A DNA stretch of 21,807 nucleotides from QPIN01 sp964472945 (GCA_964472945.1 CAYYNM010000029.1:1-21807); one strand, 5' to 3'; shown: positions 7,753 through 16,016, counted from the stretch's first letter. Notes: a model not told the origin generated them from the letters alone. Program-made: numbers and translations.

Positions 7753-7893
7753 TTAGTCTAATCTTTCCGTTAAAAAGATATTACTTAACATGGCGGAAGC
7801 TCCAAACATAACGGTTGAAATAATAAAAGCACCTGAAATAAACCCCCATAACCCAGTAATGAATAATGTTCCAATTGCTATATCTTTTTTCAT
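7753..7893 (-). CDS. 46-residue single-pass membrane protein
   Basis: A short gene on the minus strand runs from the ATG at 7893 to the TAA at 7753-7755. The product begins MKKDIAIGTLFITGLWGF, continues through a long hydrophobic stretch (about residues 5-40, with Gly and Ala) and ends TERLD. It is therefore a small membrane protein, with one long or two short helices. Three things support it as real: a charged start and end around a hydrophobic core, a strong terminator 50 bp after the stop, and otherwise empty surroundings. An AGGAAA lies about 11-16 nt before the ATG, which is rather far for a ribosome site. I do not recognise the family. Its 3' UTR carries an ACCTCCTC motif, discussed in the findings. 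Confidence 0.6.
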   Translation of the reverse strand: MKKDIAIGTLFITGLWGFISGAFIISTVMFGASAMLSNIFLTERLD

Positions 7894-8180
7894 GTTTGTA
7901 CTATTTTCCTATCTTTAGTTAATTGAATTTAGTTAAAGAGTCACAATAAACTCTCAATAGCCGCATATAATACACGGCTAAAAAATTTAAACAATACCAT
8001 TAATTATCAATTAATTGTTTTCTATTTGTTTATAATGTAACTTTTAAACAACAAAAGCATCTATTAAAACAACAAACACTTGATTGCAATAATACCCAAT
8101 TTTAAGCGATAATAATGGGTTGATTACTGTTTTACTCGCTCACTCTGCTTTTTAACTGAGCAAAAGTTTTGGAATATATT
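7894..8180. other. Divergent intergenic region upstream of leuC
   Basis: I see no gene here. It should hold the promoter of the small membrane gene (leftward) and that of leuC (rightward). Visible are a 6-bp stem TAGCCG/CGGCTA (7959-7981) enclosing a TATAAT hexamer, and a second TATAAT at 8031-8036 without a good -35 box. I find no Leu-rich leader peptide or attenuator-like pair of hairpins in the roughly 140 nt before leuC. Confidence 0.4.
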
Positions 8181-9578
8181 ATGAAAAAAACGATGTACGA
8201 AAAGATCTGGGACAGCCATTTTGTGGTTGAAGCAGCAGGTCAAGCCCCTTTACTTTATGTTGACCGCCATCTAATGCATGAAGTAACCAGCCCTCAAGCT
8301 TTTGAGGGGCTAAGAAATGCAAATCGTAAGGTGCGCAACCCTCATAGTATTTTAGCCACCATGGATCACTGTGTACCCACTAAAAATAGAAATTTGCCTA
8401 TTGCAGACCCTATTGCTAAAAAACAAATTGAGACTATGGCAGATAACTGTGAAGAAAATGGCCTTAATTTATATGATATGAAAAATCCAAATAATGGCGT
8501 TATTCATATTGTGGTACCTGAGCATGGTTTTGTGCACCCTGGTATGATTGTGGTTTGTGGTGATAGCCATACTGCAACACATGGAGCCTTCGGCGCATTA
8601 GCTTTTGGTATTGGCACATCAGAAGTAGAACATGTAATGGCAACACAAACATTACCTCAGAAAAAATCGAAAACCATGCTGGTCCAGATTGATGGAGAAT
8701 TATCAAAATATGCCTCAGCGAAAGATATTGCCTTAGTGATTACAGGAAAAATTGGTACTGCGGGTGGTACAGGCCATGTTATTGAGTATGCGGGTGAAGC
8801 AATCTCCAAGCTTTCTATGGAAGGCCGAATGACACTTTGTAATATGGCTATTGAAGCGGGTGCCAGAGCAGGGCTTGTTGCTCCAGACCAAAAAACTTAT
8901 GACTATTTAAAAGGACGTGAGTTTGCACCATCCGGTGAAAACTGGGATAAAGCATTAGCCTATTGGAAAACGCTTCCTAGCGACCAAGGTGCCAAATACG
9001 ATACAACCATCACTTTAAATGCTGCCGATATTGAACCTCAAGTTACCTGGGGAACATCACCGGAGCAAGTAACAGGCATTACCAGCATCATCCCTGCGCC
9101 AGAAGACTTTGATGATGAAATCAAGAGTCAAGCCTGTAAAGATGCTTTAAATTACATGGGATTGACAGCACACACAAAAATCACCGACATCCCTGTTGAT
9201 TTGATTTTTATTGGCTCATGCACCAATGGTCGCATTGAAGATTTTCGTATTGCTGCAGATATTGCAAAAGGTACAAAAGTTGCAGACAATGTAACAGCTA
9301 TTGCTGTACCAGGTTCTTACCATGTAAAAAAACAGGCCGAAGACGAAGGTTTAGATACCATCTTTACAGAAGCGGGCTGGGAATGGCGCGAGCCAGGTTG
9401 TTCAATGTGCCTTGCAATGAACGGTGACGAATTAACGGTCGGTCAACGTAGCGCATCCACTTCAAATAGAAACTTTGAAGGCCGCCAAGGTAAAGGTGGC
9501 CGCACTCATTTAGTTTCTCCGGCTATGGCGGCAGCGGCAGCTTCTGCTGGTCATTTTGTTGATATCCGCAACCTTTAA
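8181..9578 (+). CDS. leuC: 3-isopropylmalate dehydratase large subunit
   Basis: This aconitase-family subunit, with LeuD, converts 2-isopropylmalate to 3-isopropylmalate in leucine synthesis. The same enzyme type can act on citramalate. The [4Fe-4S] ligands are seen as SCTNGR and GCSMC. Starting at the ATG at 8181 (MKKTMYEKIWDSH) gives 465 residues and puts the cysteines at 347, 407 and 410, the same numbers as in E. coli LeuC. I therefore prefer this start over an upstream in-frame TTG at 8169. GGA at 8171-8173 is the likely ribosome site. Other family blocks are present: GDSHTATHGAFGALAFGIGTSEVEHV near 127-152 and the C-terminal glycine/alanine-rich SPAMAAAAA. leuD follows after 14 bp. Confidence 0.97.
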   Translation: MKKTMYEKIWDSHFVVEAAGQAPLLYVDRHLMHEVTSPQAFEGLRNANRKVRNPHSILATMDHCVPTKNRNLPIADPIAKKQIETMADNCEENGLNLYDMKNPNNGVIHIVVPEHGFVHPGMIVVCGDSHTATHGAFGALAFGIGTSEVEHVMATQTLPQKKSKTMLVQIDGELSKYASAKDIALVITGKIGTAGGTGHVIEYAGEAISKLSMEGRMTLCNMAIEAGARAGLVAPDQKTYDYLKGREFAPSGENWDKALAYWKTLPSDQGAKYDTTITLNAADIEPQVTWGTSPEQVTGITSIIPAPEDFDDEIKSQACKDALNYMGLTAHTKITDIPVDLIFIGSCTNGRIEDFRIAADIAKGTKVADNVTAIAVPGSYHVKKQAEDEGLDTIFTEAGWEWREPGCSMCLAMNGDELTVGQRSASTSNRNFEGRQGKGGRTHLVSPAMAAAAASAGHFVDIRNL

Positions 9579-9592
9579 TAGAGATAAATAAT

Positions 9593-10204
9593 ATGGAACC
9601 CTATAAAAAACACCAAAGCATTGCGGCATTAATGAGACGAAGCAATGTTGATACAGACCAAATTATTCCCAAGCAATTTCTTAAGAAGGTGGAGCGAAGT
9701 GGTTTTGGTCAACACCTTTTTCACGATTGGCGTTTTAATGAAGACGGTAGCGATAACAAGGATTTTGAACTGAACAAAATAGCATTCAAAGGCGCTAAAA
9801 TATTAGTTGTTGGCGATAACTTTGGTTGCGGCTCATCTCGTGAACATGCACCGTGGGCTATTGAAGATTTTGGTTTCAATACCATTATTTCGACTAGCTA
9901 TGCTGATATTTTTTACAACAACTGTTTTAAAAACAGCATTCTGCCTATTGTTGCCACTAAAGATCAATTAGATCGCTTAATGGATGAAATTGACGCTAAC
10001 GAAGGTGTAAGCTTTACCATTGATTTAGAAAACCAGGAAATCATTACACCAGCGGGTAACGGCTTTAAATTTGAGGTTGATACTTTCCGCAAAGAAAATC
10101 TAAGCAAAGGTTTAGATGATATAGGCTTAACACTTGAGCAATCTGCCTCTATTGATAAATATGAAGAAAAACACAAGCAAAATTTCCCTTGGCTTTGGGC
10201 TTAA
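9593..10204 (+). CDS. leuD: 3-isopropylmalate dehydratase small subunit
   Basis: This is the swivelling-domain partner of LeuC; the pair forms the active dehydratase. At 203 residues it has the usual length of the long bacterial LeuD. Recognisable blocks are the N-terminal NVDTDQIIPKQFLK (about 19-32), LVVGDNFGCGSSREHAPWA (about 70-88, the substrate-contacting loop) and STSYADIFYNNCFKNSILP (about 101-119). It lies 14 bp after leuC with an AGAGAT element before its ATG, so the two are surely co-transcribed. Two palindromes follow within 65 bp of its stop. leuB is not in this window. Confidence 0.96.
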   Translation: MEPYKKHQSIAALMRRSNVDTDQIIPKQFLKKVERSGFGQHLFHDWRFNEDGSDNKDFELNKIAFKGAKILVVGDNFGCGSSREHAPWAIEDFGFNTIISTSYADIFYNNCFKNSILPIVATKDQLDRLMDEIDANEGVSFTIDLENQEIITPAGNGFKFEVDTFRKENLSKGLDDIGLTLEQSASIDKYEEKHKQNFPWLWA

Positions 10205-10211
10205 TTTGTAG

Positions 10212-10229
10212 AGCGGACTTTAGTCCGCT
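10212..10229. repeat. Dispersed palindrome, family A, first of a tandem pair after leuD
   Basis: AGCGGACT and AGTCCGCT pair around a two-base centre. The left side keeps the TTGTAG outer arm seen in the copy at 980, but the right outer arm is lost. It begins 8 bp after the leuD stop. Confidence 0.8.
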
Positions 10230-10248
10230 ATGCTAAAAACTCAATATG

Positions 10249-10268
10249 TGGCGGACTAAAGTCCGCCA
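10249..10268. repeat. Dispersed palindrome, family A, second of the pair
   Basis: TGGCGGACT pairs with AGTCCGCCA around AA, and weaker AT-rich pairing continues outside. The core is the same as at 980 and 10212, but the outer arm differs (ATATGTGG). The two copies lie 19 bp apart between leuD and the synthase gene, where a transcript crossing both would form two neighbouring hairpins. Confidence 0.8.
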
Positions 10269-10327
10269 TATATTACTATCTTCCCAAAAAATCATTAGCA
10301 ACTCCCACCCTCCTTAAGGCAACAACC

Positions 10328-11869
10328 ATGTCCTCACTTCCTAGACATATCCAATTAATGGACACCACGCTACGTGATGGCGAACAAACACAAGGCGTTT
10401 CTTACTCTCCTGACGAAAAGGTCAATATAGCAAAAACATTACTCCAATCATTACGCGTTGACCGTATTGAAGTGGCCTCTGCAGGTGTGTCTGAAGGCGA
10501 AAAGCTCGCCGTAAAAAGGATTAATGACTGGGCAAGAGAAGAAGGCTTTGATGGCTGTGTTGAGGTTTTAGGTTTTGTAAACCATACCCGTAGTGTTGAC
10601 TGGATTTTAGAGGCTGGCGGCAGTGTTATCAACTTACTCACTAAAGGTAGTGAAAAACATTGCAGAGATCAACTAGGAAAAACCTTGGAACAGCATACCA
10701 ATGATATTTTAAAAACTGTTGATTATGCCTTAGGTAAAGGGCTTACGGTTAATGCCTACCTAGAAGATTGGTCAAATGGATATACTGATAACAGGGATTA
10801 TGTATTTGGCTTAATGGATAACTTACAACACTCAGGTATTAGTCATTTTATGCTGCCAGACACCTTGGGTGTTATGTCACCAGACGAAGTCTATAACAAC
10901 CTAAGTGATATGTGTAATCGTTATCCAGAATTACAATTTGATTTTCACCCTCATAATGACTATGGTCTGGCGACAGCCAATGTCATGTCAGCAGTACGAG
11001 CAGGTATAAACTCCATCCACTGTACTATCAATTGCCTAGGGGAACGTGCAGGTAACGCCTCTCTTGCCCAGGTTGCCGTGGTGTTACGTGACAAAATGAA
11101 CATAAGCTTATCAATCGATGAAAGTCATCTTGTTCGCACTAGCAATATGATCGAAAATTACTCGGGTAAACGCATTGCAGCTAACACTCCCATCATAGGT
11201 GCTGATGTTTTCACCCAAACAGCAGGAATCCATGCAGATGGCGACCAAAAAGGTGATTTATACAAAAGTAAATTAGTCCCTGAACGTTTTTCACGGATTA
11301 CCAGTTATGCTTTAGGTAAAATGAGCGGAAAAGCCTCCCTGAAAAAAAATCTGGATCTACTTGATCTTGAACTGTCCGAAGAGAACCAAAAGAAAGTATT
11401 AGCTAAAATCGTACAATTAGGCGATTCAAAACAAACCATTACAACAGACGACCTTCCTTTTATTATTGCTGATGTATTAGAAAGTAAAAACTACCACCAT
11501 ATAAAATTACTTAACTGTTCCATCACCAGTGGCTTTAATTTAGAAGCAACTGTCAGCGTACGTGTAAATGTAAAAGGTGAAACACATATTGCATCGGGTT
11601 CAGGGAATGGCGGCTTTGATGCCTTTATTGATGCCATCAATAAAATCATGAAACTACATGACTATACCCTACCAGCTCTATTAGACTTCGAAGTAAGAAT
11701 ACCCAAAGGCGGACACACTAATGCGCTAACAGAGTGCGTTATCACCTGGAATTGCGAGAAAAAAACACGAAGAACGCGTGGCGTTCATTCCAATCAAGTA
11801 TTTGCAGCTGTATTAGCTGCACTTAGACTTATCAATATTGAATTGCACGAACAAACTCAAAAAAATTAA
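10328..11869 (+). CDS. 2-isopropylmalate synthase / citramalate synthase family protein
   Basis: This 513-residue DRE-TIM metallolyase-family synthase condenses acetyl-CoA with a 2-oxo acid. The catalytic barrel (about 7-280) shows MDTTLRDGEQT with metal ligand Asp17, FDFHPHNDYG with His207 and His209, and GERAGN with Asn243. A linker and a C-terminal LeuA-type allosteric domain follow (about 385-505). Phrases such as VEVLGFV, NLLTKGS-x-x-HC, YLEDWSNG and MLPDTLGV mark a subgroup I associate with the roughly 500-residue isopropylmalate synthases of Bacteroidetes, not the common proteobacterial LeuA. The substrate could be 2-oxoisovalerate (leucine route) or pyruvate (citramalate, isoleucine route). 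The neighbouring leuCD suits either. It starts 124 bp after leuD. Confidence 0.88.
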   Translation: MSSLPRHIQLMDTTLRDGEQTQGVSYSPDEKVNIAKTLLQSLRVDRIEVASAGVSEGEKLAVKRINDWAREEGFDGCVEVLGFVNHTRSVDWILEAGGSVINLLTKGSEKHCRDQLGKTLEQHTNDILKTVDYALGKGLTVNAYLEDWSNGYTDNRDYVFGLMDNLQHSGISHFMLPDTLGVMSPDEVYNNLSDMCNRYPELQFDFHPHNDYGLATANVMSAVRAGINSIHCTINCLGERAGNASLAQVAVVLRDKMNISLSIDESHLVRTSNMIENYSGKRIAANTPIIGADVFTQTAGIHADGDQKGDLYKSKLVPERFSRITSYALGKMSGKASLKKNLDLLDLELSEENQKKVLAKIVQLGDSKQTITTDDLPFIIADVLESKNYHHIKLLNCSITSGFNLEATVSVRVNVKGETHIASGSGNGGFDAFIDAINKIMKLHDYTLPALLDFEVRIPKGGHTNALTECVITWNCEKKTRRTRGVHSNQVFAAVLAALRLINIELHEQTQKN

Positions 11870-11942
11870 TACACCATTTTCCAGATTATAGAAACCACAG
11901 ATTCTAGCTTAAACAAAATAGAGGGAGCTTGATACAAGGGTT

Positions 11943-12440
11943 ATGATAAAGTTTAGGTTTAAAAAAATGGCTTTTTATATGCTTGTCACTAGCATTATTT
12001 TTGCAGGTCAGTTCTTAATAAACCCCGGCCTAAAAACAGGTAAACCACCACTTATCTCGCAACAAACATTAGCAGGACAAGATACAATGAAAATGATTAG
12101 CCATGGGCCGGCTATTATTTATTTTTGGGCTTCATGGTGTGGGATTTGTAAAATGATGCAACAACCTATATCGCAGGTATTAGCTGATTACCCGATAGTA
12201 ACGGTAGCCGTTAAATCAGGAGATAAACAGGCGGTACAAAATTATCTAGCTAAAAAAAGATTAAACTGGAATGTTGTTAATGATCCTTTAGGCACCATTG
12301 CAGAAAAATATCAAACCAGAGGCGTGCCATCAATTTTCTTTTTAAATAAGCAGGGGGAAATAGCTTTAACTACAACGGGCTATACCAGTGAAATAGGATT
12401 GAGATTACGGCTTTGGCTAGTGAGTATATTTGATGCGTAA
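11943..12440 (+). CDS. Membrane-anchored periplasmic thioredoxin-like protein (TlpA/ScsD type)
   Basis: This 165-residue protein has a basic N-terminus (MIKFRFKK), one membrane helix (about 9-27) and a periplasmic thioredoxin fold. The redox motif is FWASWCGIC with Cys66 and Cys69. The cis-proline loop reads RGVPSIFFLN, and a later stretch continues as in TlpA/ScsD-like disulfide oxidoreductases. The short size and the anchor suit a periplasmic thiol-disulfide exchange role, but the partner is unknown. No dsbD or ccm gene is nearby. AAGGG lies very close to the ATG at 11943; an ATG at 11967 is an alternative that keeps the helix. truD begins 50 bp downstream on the same strand and may be co-transcribed. 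Confidence 0.85.
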   Translation: MIKFRFKKMAFYMLVTSIIFAGQFLINPGLKTGKPPLISQQTLAGQDTMKMISHGPAIIYFWASWCGICKMMQQPISQVLADYPIVTVAVKSGDKQAVQNYLAKKRLNWNVVNDPLGTIAEKYQTRGVPSIFFLNKQGEIALTTTGYTSEIGLRLRLWLVSIFDA

Positions 12441-12490
12441 AACCGGATAAGCATATTTTCTTTTGCTGTTTAAAGATTTTCAAAAAGATA

Positions 12491-13534
12491 ATGACAAACC
12501 AAAATAAATCAACCATCCAAATTCCCCAATGGCCTAGTGTTTATGGTGGACCACACAGCCAGGGAAAACTTAAAGCGAAGCCTGCAGATTTTATTGTAAA
12601 AGAACAGCTTTCTTTTCAGCCAGAAGGAACCGGTGAGCATGTCTTTTTACAAATACAAAAATGTGGTGAAAATACTGAATATATTGCCAGACAGTTATCG
12701 CGGTTTGCAGGTGTAAGACAAAGAGATGTAAGCTTTGCCGGCTTAAAAGATCGCCATGCTATTACTACACAATGGTTTAGTGTATGGTTACCCGGTAAAG
12801 CCGACCCTGATTGGTCTCAACTAAATACTGAAACCATTAAAATCATACAAGTACAAAGGCATGCTAGAAAACTGAAAAGAGGTGTATTATCAGGTAATGA
12901 TTTTGAAATACTGGTTAGAGACAGGCAAGGTGATAAAGTCAAGCTTGAACAGCAACTTCAGCAAATTAAAACTCAGGGTTTCCCTAATTATTTTGGAGAA
13001 CAGCGATTTGGTCGACAGGGACAAAATGTAAATAAAGCTTTGGCATTATTTGACGGTGCAAAAATAAAAAGGGAACAGCGCAGTCTTTATTTATCAGCAG
13101 CTAGGTCCTATCTATTTAATCAACTGCTGGCAAAAAGAATTGAAAATAATAACTGGAATCGAGCAATAACAGGAGATGTTTTTATTTTTGATAAATCTAA
13201 CAGTTACTTCAGAGCCAAACAGCTGGATAGTTCAGTATTAGAACGGGTAAGAGCTTATGAAATCCACCCCACGGGTATGATGTTTGGAAAGGGTGAAGAT
13301 GAGGTAAGTGCTGAGGCACAGAAAGTTGAAGCAGAAATTCTTATTGAAAATCAAAAATTGACTGATGGGTTACTGAAATTAGATTTAAGATCTGCCCGTA
13401 GAGCTTTAAGAGTAATGGCTAAAAATTTACAGTGGGAGTTTCAAAGTGAAACAACTTTATGGCTTAAATTCTCACTACCTGCCGGAAGTTATGCAACTTC
13501 ATTAATTCGGGAGTTGATAGATATAAAGAGTTAA
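12491..13534 (+). CDS. truD: tRNA pseudouridine(13) synthase TruD
   Basis: This 347-residue enzyme converts U13 of tRNA(Glu) to pseudouridine. The family signature FAGLKDRHAITTQWFSV is present, with the catalytic aspartate at Asp87. The preceding block NTEYIARQLSRFAGVRQRDV (about 61-80) and NYFGEQRFGRQGQN are also typical. The TRUD insertion domain covers about 150-300 and is followed by the C-terminal strand LPAGSYATSLIRELI. The length matches E. coli TruD (349). It ends 23 bp before a 12-bp stem-loop that it shares with the convergent ATPase gene. In many Gammaproteobacteria truD lies with ispF and surE; here it does not. Confidence 0.97.
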   Translation: MTNQNKSTIQIPQWPSVYGGPHSQGKLKAKPADFIVKEQLSFQPEGTGEHVFLQIQKCGENTEYIARQLSRFAGVRQRDVSFAGLKDRHAITTQWFSVWLPGKADPDWSQLNTETIKIIQVQRHARKLKRGVLSGNDFEILVRDRQGDKVKLEQQLQQIKTQGFPNYFGEQRFGRQGQNVNKALALFDGAKIKREQRSLYLSAARSYLFNQLLAKRIENNNWNRAITGDVFIFDKSNSYFRAKQLDSSVLERVRAYEIHPTGMMFGKGEDEVSAEAQKVEAEILIENQKLTDGLLKLDLRSARRALRVMAKNLQWEFQSETTLWLKFSLPAGSYATSLIRELIDIKS

Positions 13535-13557
13535 TTCTTTATTCTGCTACATAGGAC

Positions 13558-13585
13558 AAGTAAGTGCTTTATTAAGCACTTACTT
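13558..13585. terminator. Stem-loop between convergent truD and ATPase genes, likely bidirectional terminator
   Basis: AAGTAAGTGCTT (13558-13569) pairs perfectly with AAGCACTTACTT (13574-13585) around TATT. It lies 23 bp after truD and 4 bp after the end of the opposing ATPase gene. The T-run is short on both strands, so efficiency is uncertain. Confidence 0.7.
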
Positions 13586-13589
13586 TGCA

Positions 13590-14516
13590 TTAACTGGCTT
13601 TATCAAAATGATCGTTATAAGTAATAGGTTTTTTATGATAAATATCGTGTAAATTTGTGACAGGCTGACAGGTAATAGGCATCGGGGTTCTTAGCTTTGT
13701 TATTACCCTTTCTTTCTCTTCAGGATAGTCCTTAGCCAAAAAACAAAATTCTGTCGCTATTTCTACCGTTTCCTTATTAATAGAATCATATTTATTATTG
13801 CTCGCTTGAAATATACTAACACTACAAATAGTATTAATTAACCATGGAATACCTTTAGAAATTTCTGCTATATATTGTATTGCTTCATCCGTAAATAATG
13901 AGTCTTTAGAATAATTCGCACAAAATAAACGATGGTTAATATAATCGTTTATTTCTATAGTATTGAGAGGTTCTAATAATAAAGATTTTATAATTTGTGT
14001 GGAGTGTTTTTTTGTTTTGAAGTTTTGGATTCTTGATTCTAGCTTGGCTTGCCCTGTTAAAATTAATAACGTAGGCTGTTTATTTTTATTACGTTCTACC
14101 ACTTTGCTTAAAAGATTTTCTAAAAAATAATCTGTAAAGTTATTGGCGTTATCTAAAATAAAAACAGTCGATTGTTGTAAATCAGCATTTAGTGAGCAAG
14201 CTTCAGAAAACAACTTCATAATCATAACGGTATGAATGGGGTCTGATGCTGATAGCTGCAAGCGCGAATTAGGATTTAAATGTTTAATAACTTCATTGCC
14301 ATTTTTGCTGGCAAAGTTTTCAATTAATGCTTTGATTAAAGAAGATTTACCAACCCCCATAGTGCCTAATACTAAAAAAACTGCACTGGATTGGTTGTCC
14401 ACTTCTTTTATTAGTAAATTTAAGGCAGATTGATGCTTAGTAGATAGAAAGGCACTTTGTGAAGGTGGTGTCTGACTAAAAGGATTTAATTGAAATTGAA
14501 AAAATTTATTGTACAT
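13590..14516 (-). CDS. ExeA/MshM-like AAA ATPase with altered Walker B
   Basis: This 308-residue AAA ATPase resembles the N-terminal half of ExeA-type proteins. The start MYNKFFQFQLNPFSQTPP matches the family's MYxxxFGLxxxPFxxxPD opening. Walker A is GTMGVGKSS (51-59, Lys57). The Walker B strand reads TVFILDNANNF, where Asp122 is kept but the usual catalytic Glu is Asn123. LLILTGQ (sensor 1 region) and GIPWLINTIC near 216-225 (family GxPRxIN) follow. The last 45 residues are not ATPase-like. ExeA proteins help assemble secretins and MshM serves type IV pili, but no such genes are nearby, so this is an orphan copy. Weak or no ATP hydrolysis is an inference from the Glu to Asn change. It is divergent from lpxB. 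Confidence 0.82.
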   Translation of the reverse strand: MYNKFFQFQLNPFSQTPPSQSAFLSTKHQSALNLLIKEVDNQSSAVFLVLGTMGVGKSSLIKALIENFASKNGNEVIKHLNPNSRLQLSASDPIHTVMIMKLFSEACSLNADLQQSTVFILDNANNFTDYFLENLLSKVVERNKNKQPTLLILTGQAKLESRIQNFKTKKHSTQIIKSLLLEPLNTIEINDYINHRLFCANYSKDSLFTDEAIQYIAEISKGIPWLINTICSVSIFQASNNKYDSINKETVEIATEFCFLAKDYPEEKERVITKLRTPMPITCQPVTNLHDIYHKKPITYNDHFDKAS

Positions 14517-14805
14517 AATGTAGGTTTTTAAAAAACTTTCTATGGACTTTTTTTTGTTAGTTTTAAAAGGGATTGTTTTTAAGGCTGTTGCTTTATACTC
14601 TTTTTACCAAATAAGAAAACCTGTAATGGTAATATTTACTTTATGTTGTTAGTTAAAAACTGCATTTCCATGTTCTACTTGCCAATATTTAAAGGATAAT
14701 TGAATATTAGCAAGGCAAAACTGAATATTCTGTGAACTATTCACTTTTAATAAAAATTGATAGTTTTATTTTGTAATAGAGATCTCATTTTTAAATAATA
14801 AATAT

Positions 14806-15942
14806 ATGTCTAAAATTATGTTTAGTGCTGGAGAGTCTTCAGGTGACCAGCATGCTGCCAATATGTTTAAAGAACTAAAAAAACAGTTACCTGCTGTGAA
14901 TGGATTAGGGATGGGTGGTGCAAAAATGCAGCAAGCAGGGATTGATATTCGTTTTGACTCGTCTAATATTGCAGTTATTGGCTTGATCGAAGTATTAACG
15001 CATTATGGTGAAATACGATCAGCTTTAAAATTAATGCAAAAATTAGTTGTATCAGAAAAGCCAGATTTATTGGTTTGTGTTGATTATAAAGAATTTAATT
15101 TAAAGTTGGCGCGTTTTGCAAAACAACAAGGTATTAAAGTTCTGTTCTATGTTAGTCCGCAAGTATGGGCCTGGCGGCCTGGTCGAGTTGTCACTTATGG
15201 AAAAGCTATCGATATGATGGCCGTCATTTTTCCATTTGAAACAGCTTATTATGAAGTAGAAAAAGTTCCTGTGACTTATGTAGGGCACCCTTCGGTTGAT
15301 AAGGTGCACCCATTACATAGCAAAACAGAAGACCTTTCATATTTTTCCTTACCTGCTGATTCGCTAATAGTAGGGATTTTACCAGGTAGCCGAGTTAATG
15401 AGATTAAGCGAATGTTGCCTGTCATGCTGTCTGCGGCTGAGAAACTAAAGAAAGATCATAGCGAAATTCAATTTGTATTACCTCAAGCAGATTCAATTTC
15501 TGATGAATTAATACAATCATATTTGCAAGCGTCCTCAATTAATATAACGCTTATTAAGAATCAGCCTTACGATGTTATTCAATGTTGTAATGCTATTATG
15601 ACTACATCAGGAACTGCATCACTGGAAATTGCTTTATTACAAATACCTATGGTGATTGCTTATCGTTTATCAGCAATTACATATTTCTTTGCCAAATATT
15701 TAGTCAAGACCAAATATATTGGTTTACCTAATATTATTGCCGGTAAAGGTATTGTTAAAGAACTGATTCAGCGAGATGTGACTGTAGAAAGCTTAGCAGG
15801 TGAAATAGATAATATTTTATACAACAAAAAATACAGGGAAACGATATTGGCAGAACTGGCTATTGTGAAAGAAAGGCTAGGGAAAGGTGGCGGTTCTAAA
15901 AATATGGCTGATTTAGCTATTAAGATGTTAAATGCCTGTTAA
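14806..15942 (+). CDS. lpxB: Lipid-A-disaccharide synthase
   Basis: This 378-residue glycosyltransferase (family GT19) joins UDP-2,3-diacylglucosamine and lipid X to form the lipid A disaccharide, at the inner face of the inner membrane. The N-terminal SAGESSGDQHAANM, GLGMGGAKMQQAGI, the central FYVSPQVWAWRPGRV, YVGHPSVD and ILPGSRVNEIKRMLP blocks are all typical, as is TSGTASLEIAL near 265-275. The length is close to E. coli LpxB (382). The usual neighbours lpxD, fabZ and lpxA are absent, so this copy lies outside the standard cluster. The ATG at 14806 follows AT-rich DNA with no visible ribosome site. The 289-bp gap before it is shared with the divergent ATPase gene. Confidence 0.96.
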   Translation: MSKIMFSAGESSGDQHAANMFKELKKQLPAVNGLGMGGAKMQQAGIDIRFDSSNIAVIGLIEVLTHYGEIRSALKLMQKLVVSEKPDLLVCVDYKEFNLKLARFAKQQGIKVLFYVSPQVWAWRPGRVVTYGKAIDMMAVIFPFETAYYEVEKVPVTYVGHPSVDKVHPLHSKTEDLSYFSLPADSLIVGILPGSRVNEIKRMLPVMLSAAEKLKKDHSEIQFVLPQADSISDELIQSYLQASSINITLIKNQPYDVIQCCNAIMTTSGTASLEIALLQIPMVIAYRLSAITYFFAKYLVKTKYIGLPNIIAGKGIVKELIQRDVTVESLAGEIDNILYNKKYRETILAELAIVKERLGKGGGSKNMADLAIKMLNAC

Positions 15943-15986
15943 CCTATACTTCGTGCGGTCACGGATGCAGAATTTTGCCACCGTAT

Positions 15987-16016
15987 TGTAGAGACAAGGC
16001 ATGCCTTGTCTCTACA
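15987..16016. repeat. Dispersed perfect palindrome, family B, after lpxB
   Basis: This is a perfect 30-nt palindrome with half-site TGTAGAGACAAGGCA. It matches 7042-7073 except for the central bases (GGCATGCC here, GGTATACC there). The central changes are compensatory on both arms, which suggests the palindrome itself is maintained. It begins 45 bp after the lpxB stop. Confidence 0.85.

Noticed and set aside
7737..7761. Plus-strand GAGGAGGT followed by a four-codon frame (ATG AAT TTA GTC TAA), as a leader peptide
   Set aside because: Spacing to the ATG is too short (about 2-3 nt), and no plus-strand gene or attenuator follows. The motif makes more sense as the complement of the small gene's 3' UTR.
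7959..7981. TAGCCG/CGGCTA stem as a terminator or riboswitch before leuC
   Set aside because: The stem is only 6 bp around a TATAAT loop and has no T-run on a useful side; no further conserved structure was seen.
14542..14652. Plus-strand 36-codon hydrophobic frame between the ATPase gene and lpxB
   Set aside because: No ribosome site, T-rich DNA that gives Phe/Leu runs by chance, and no terminator or other support.
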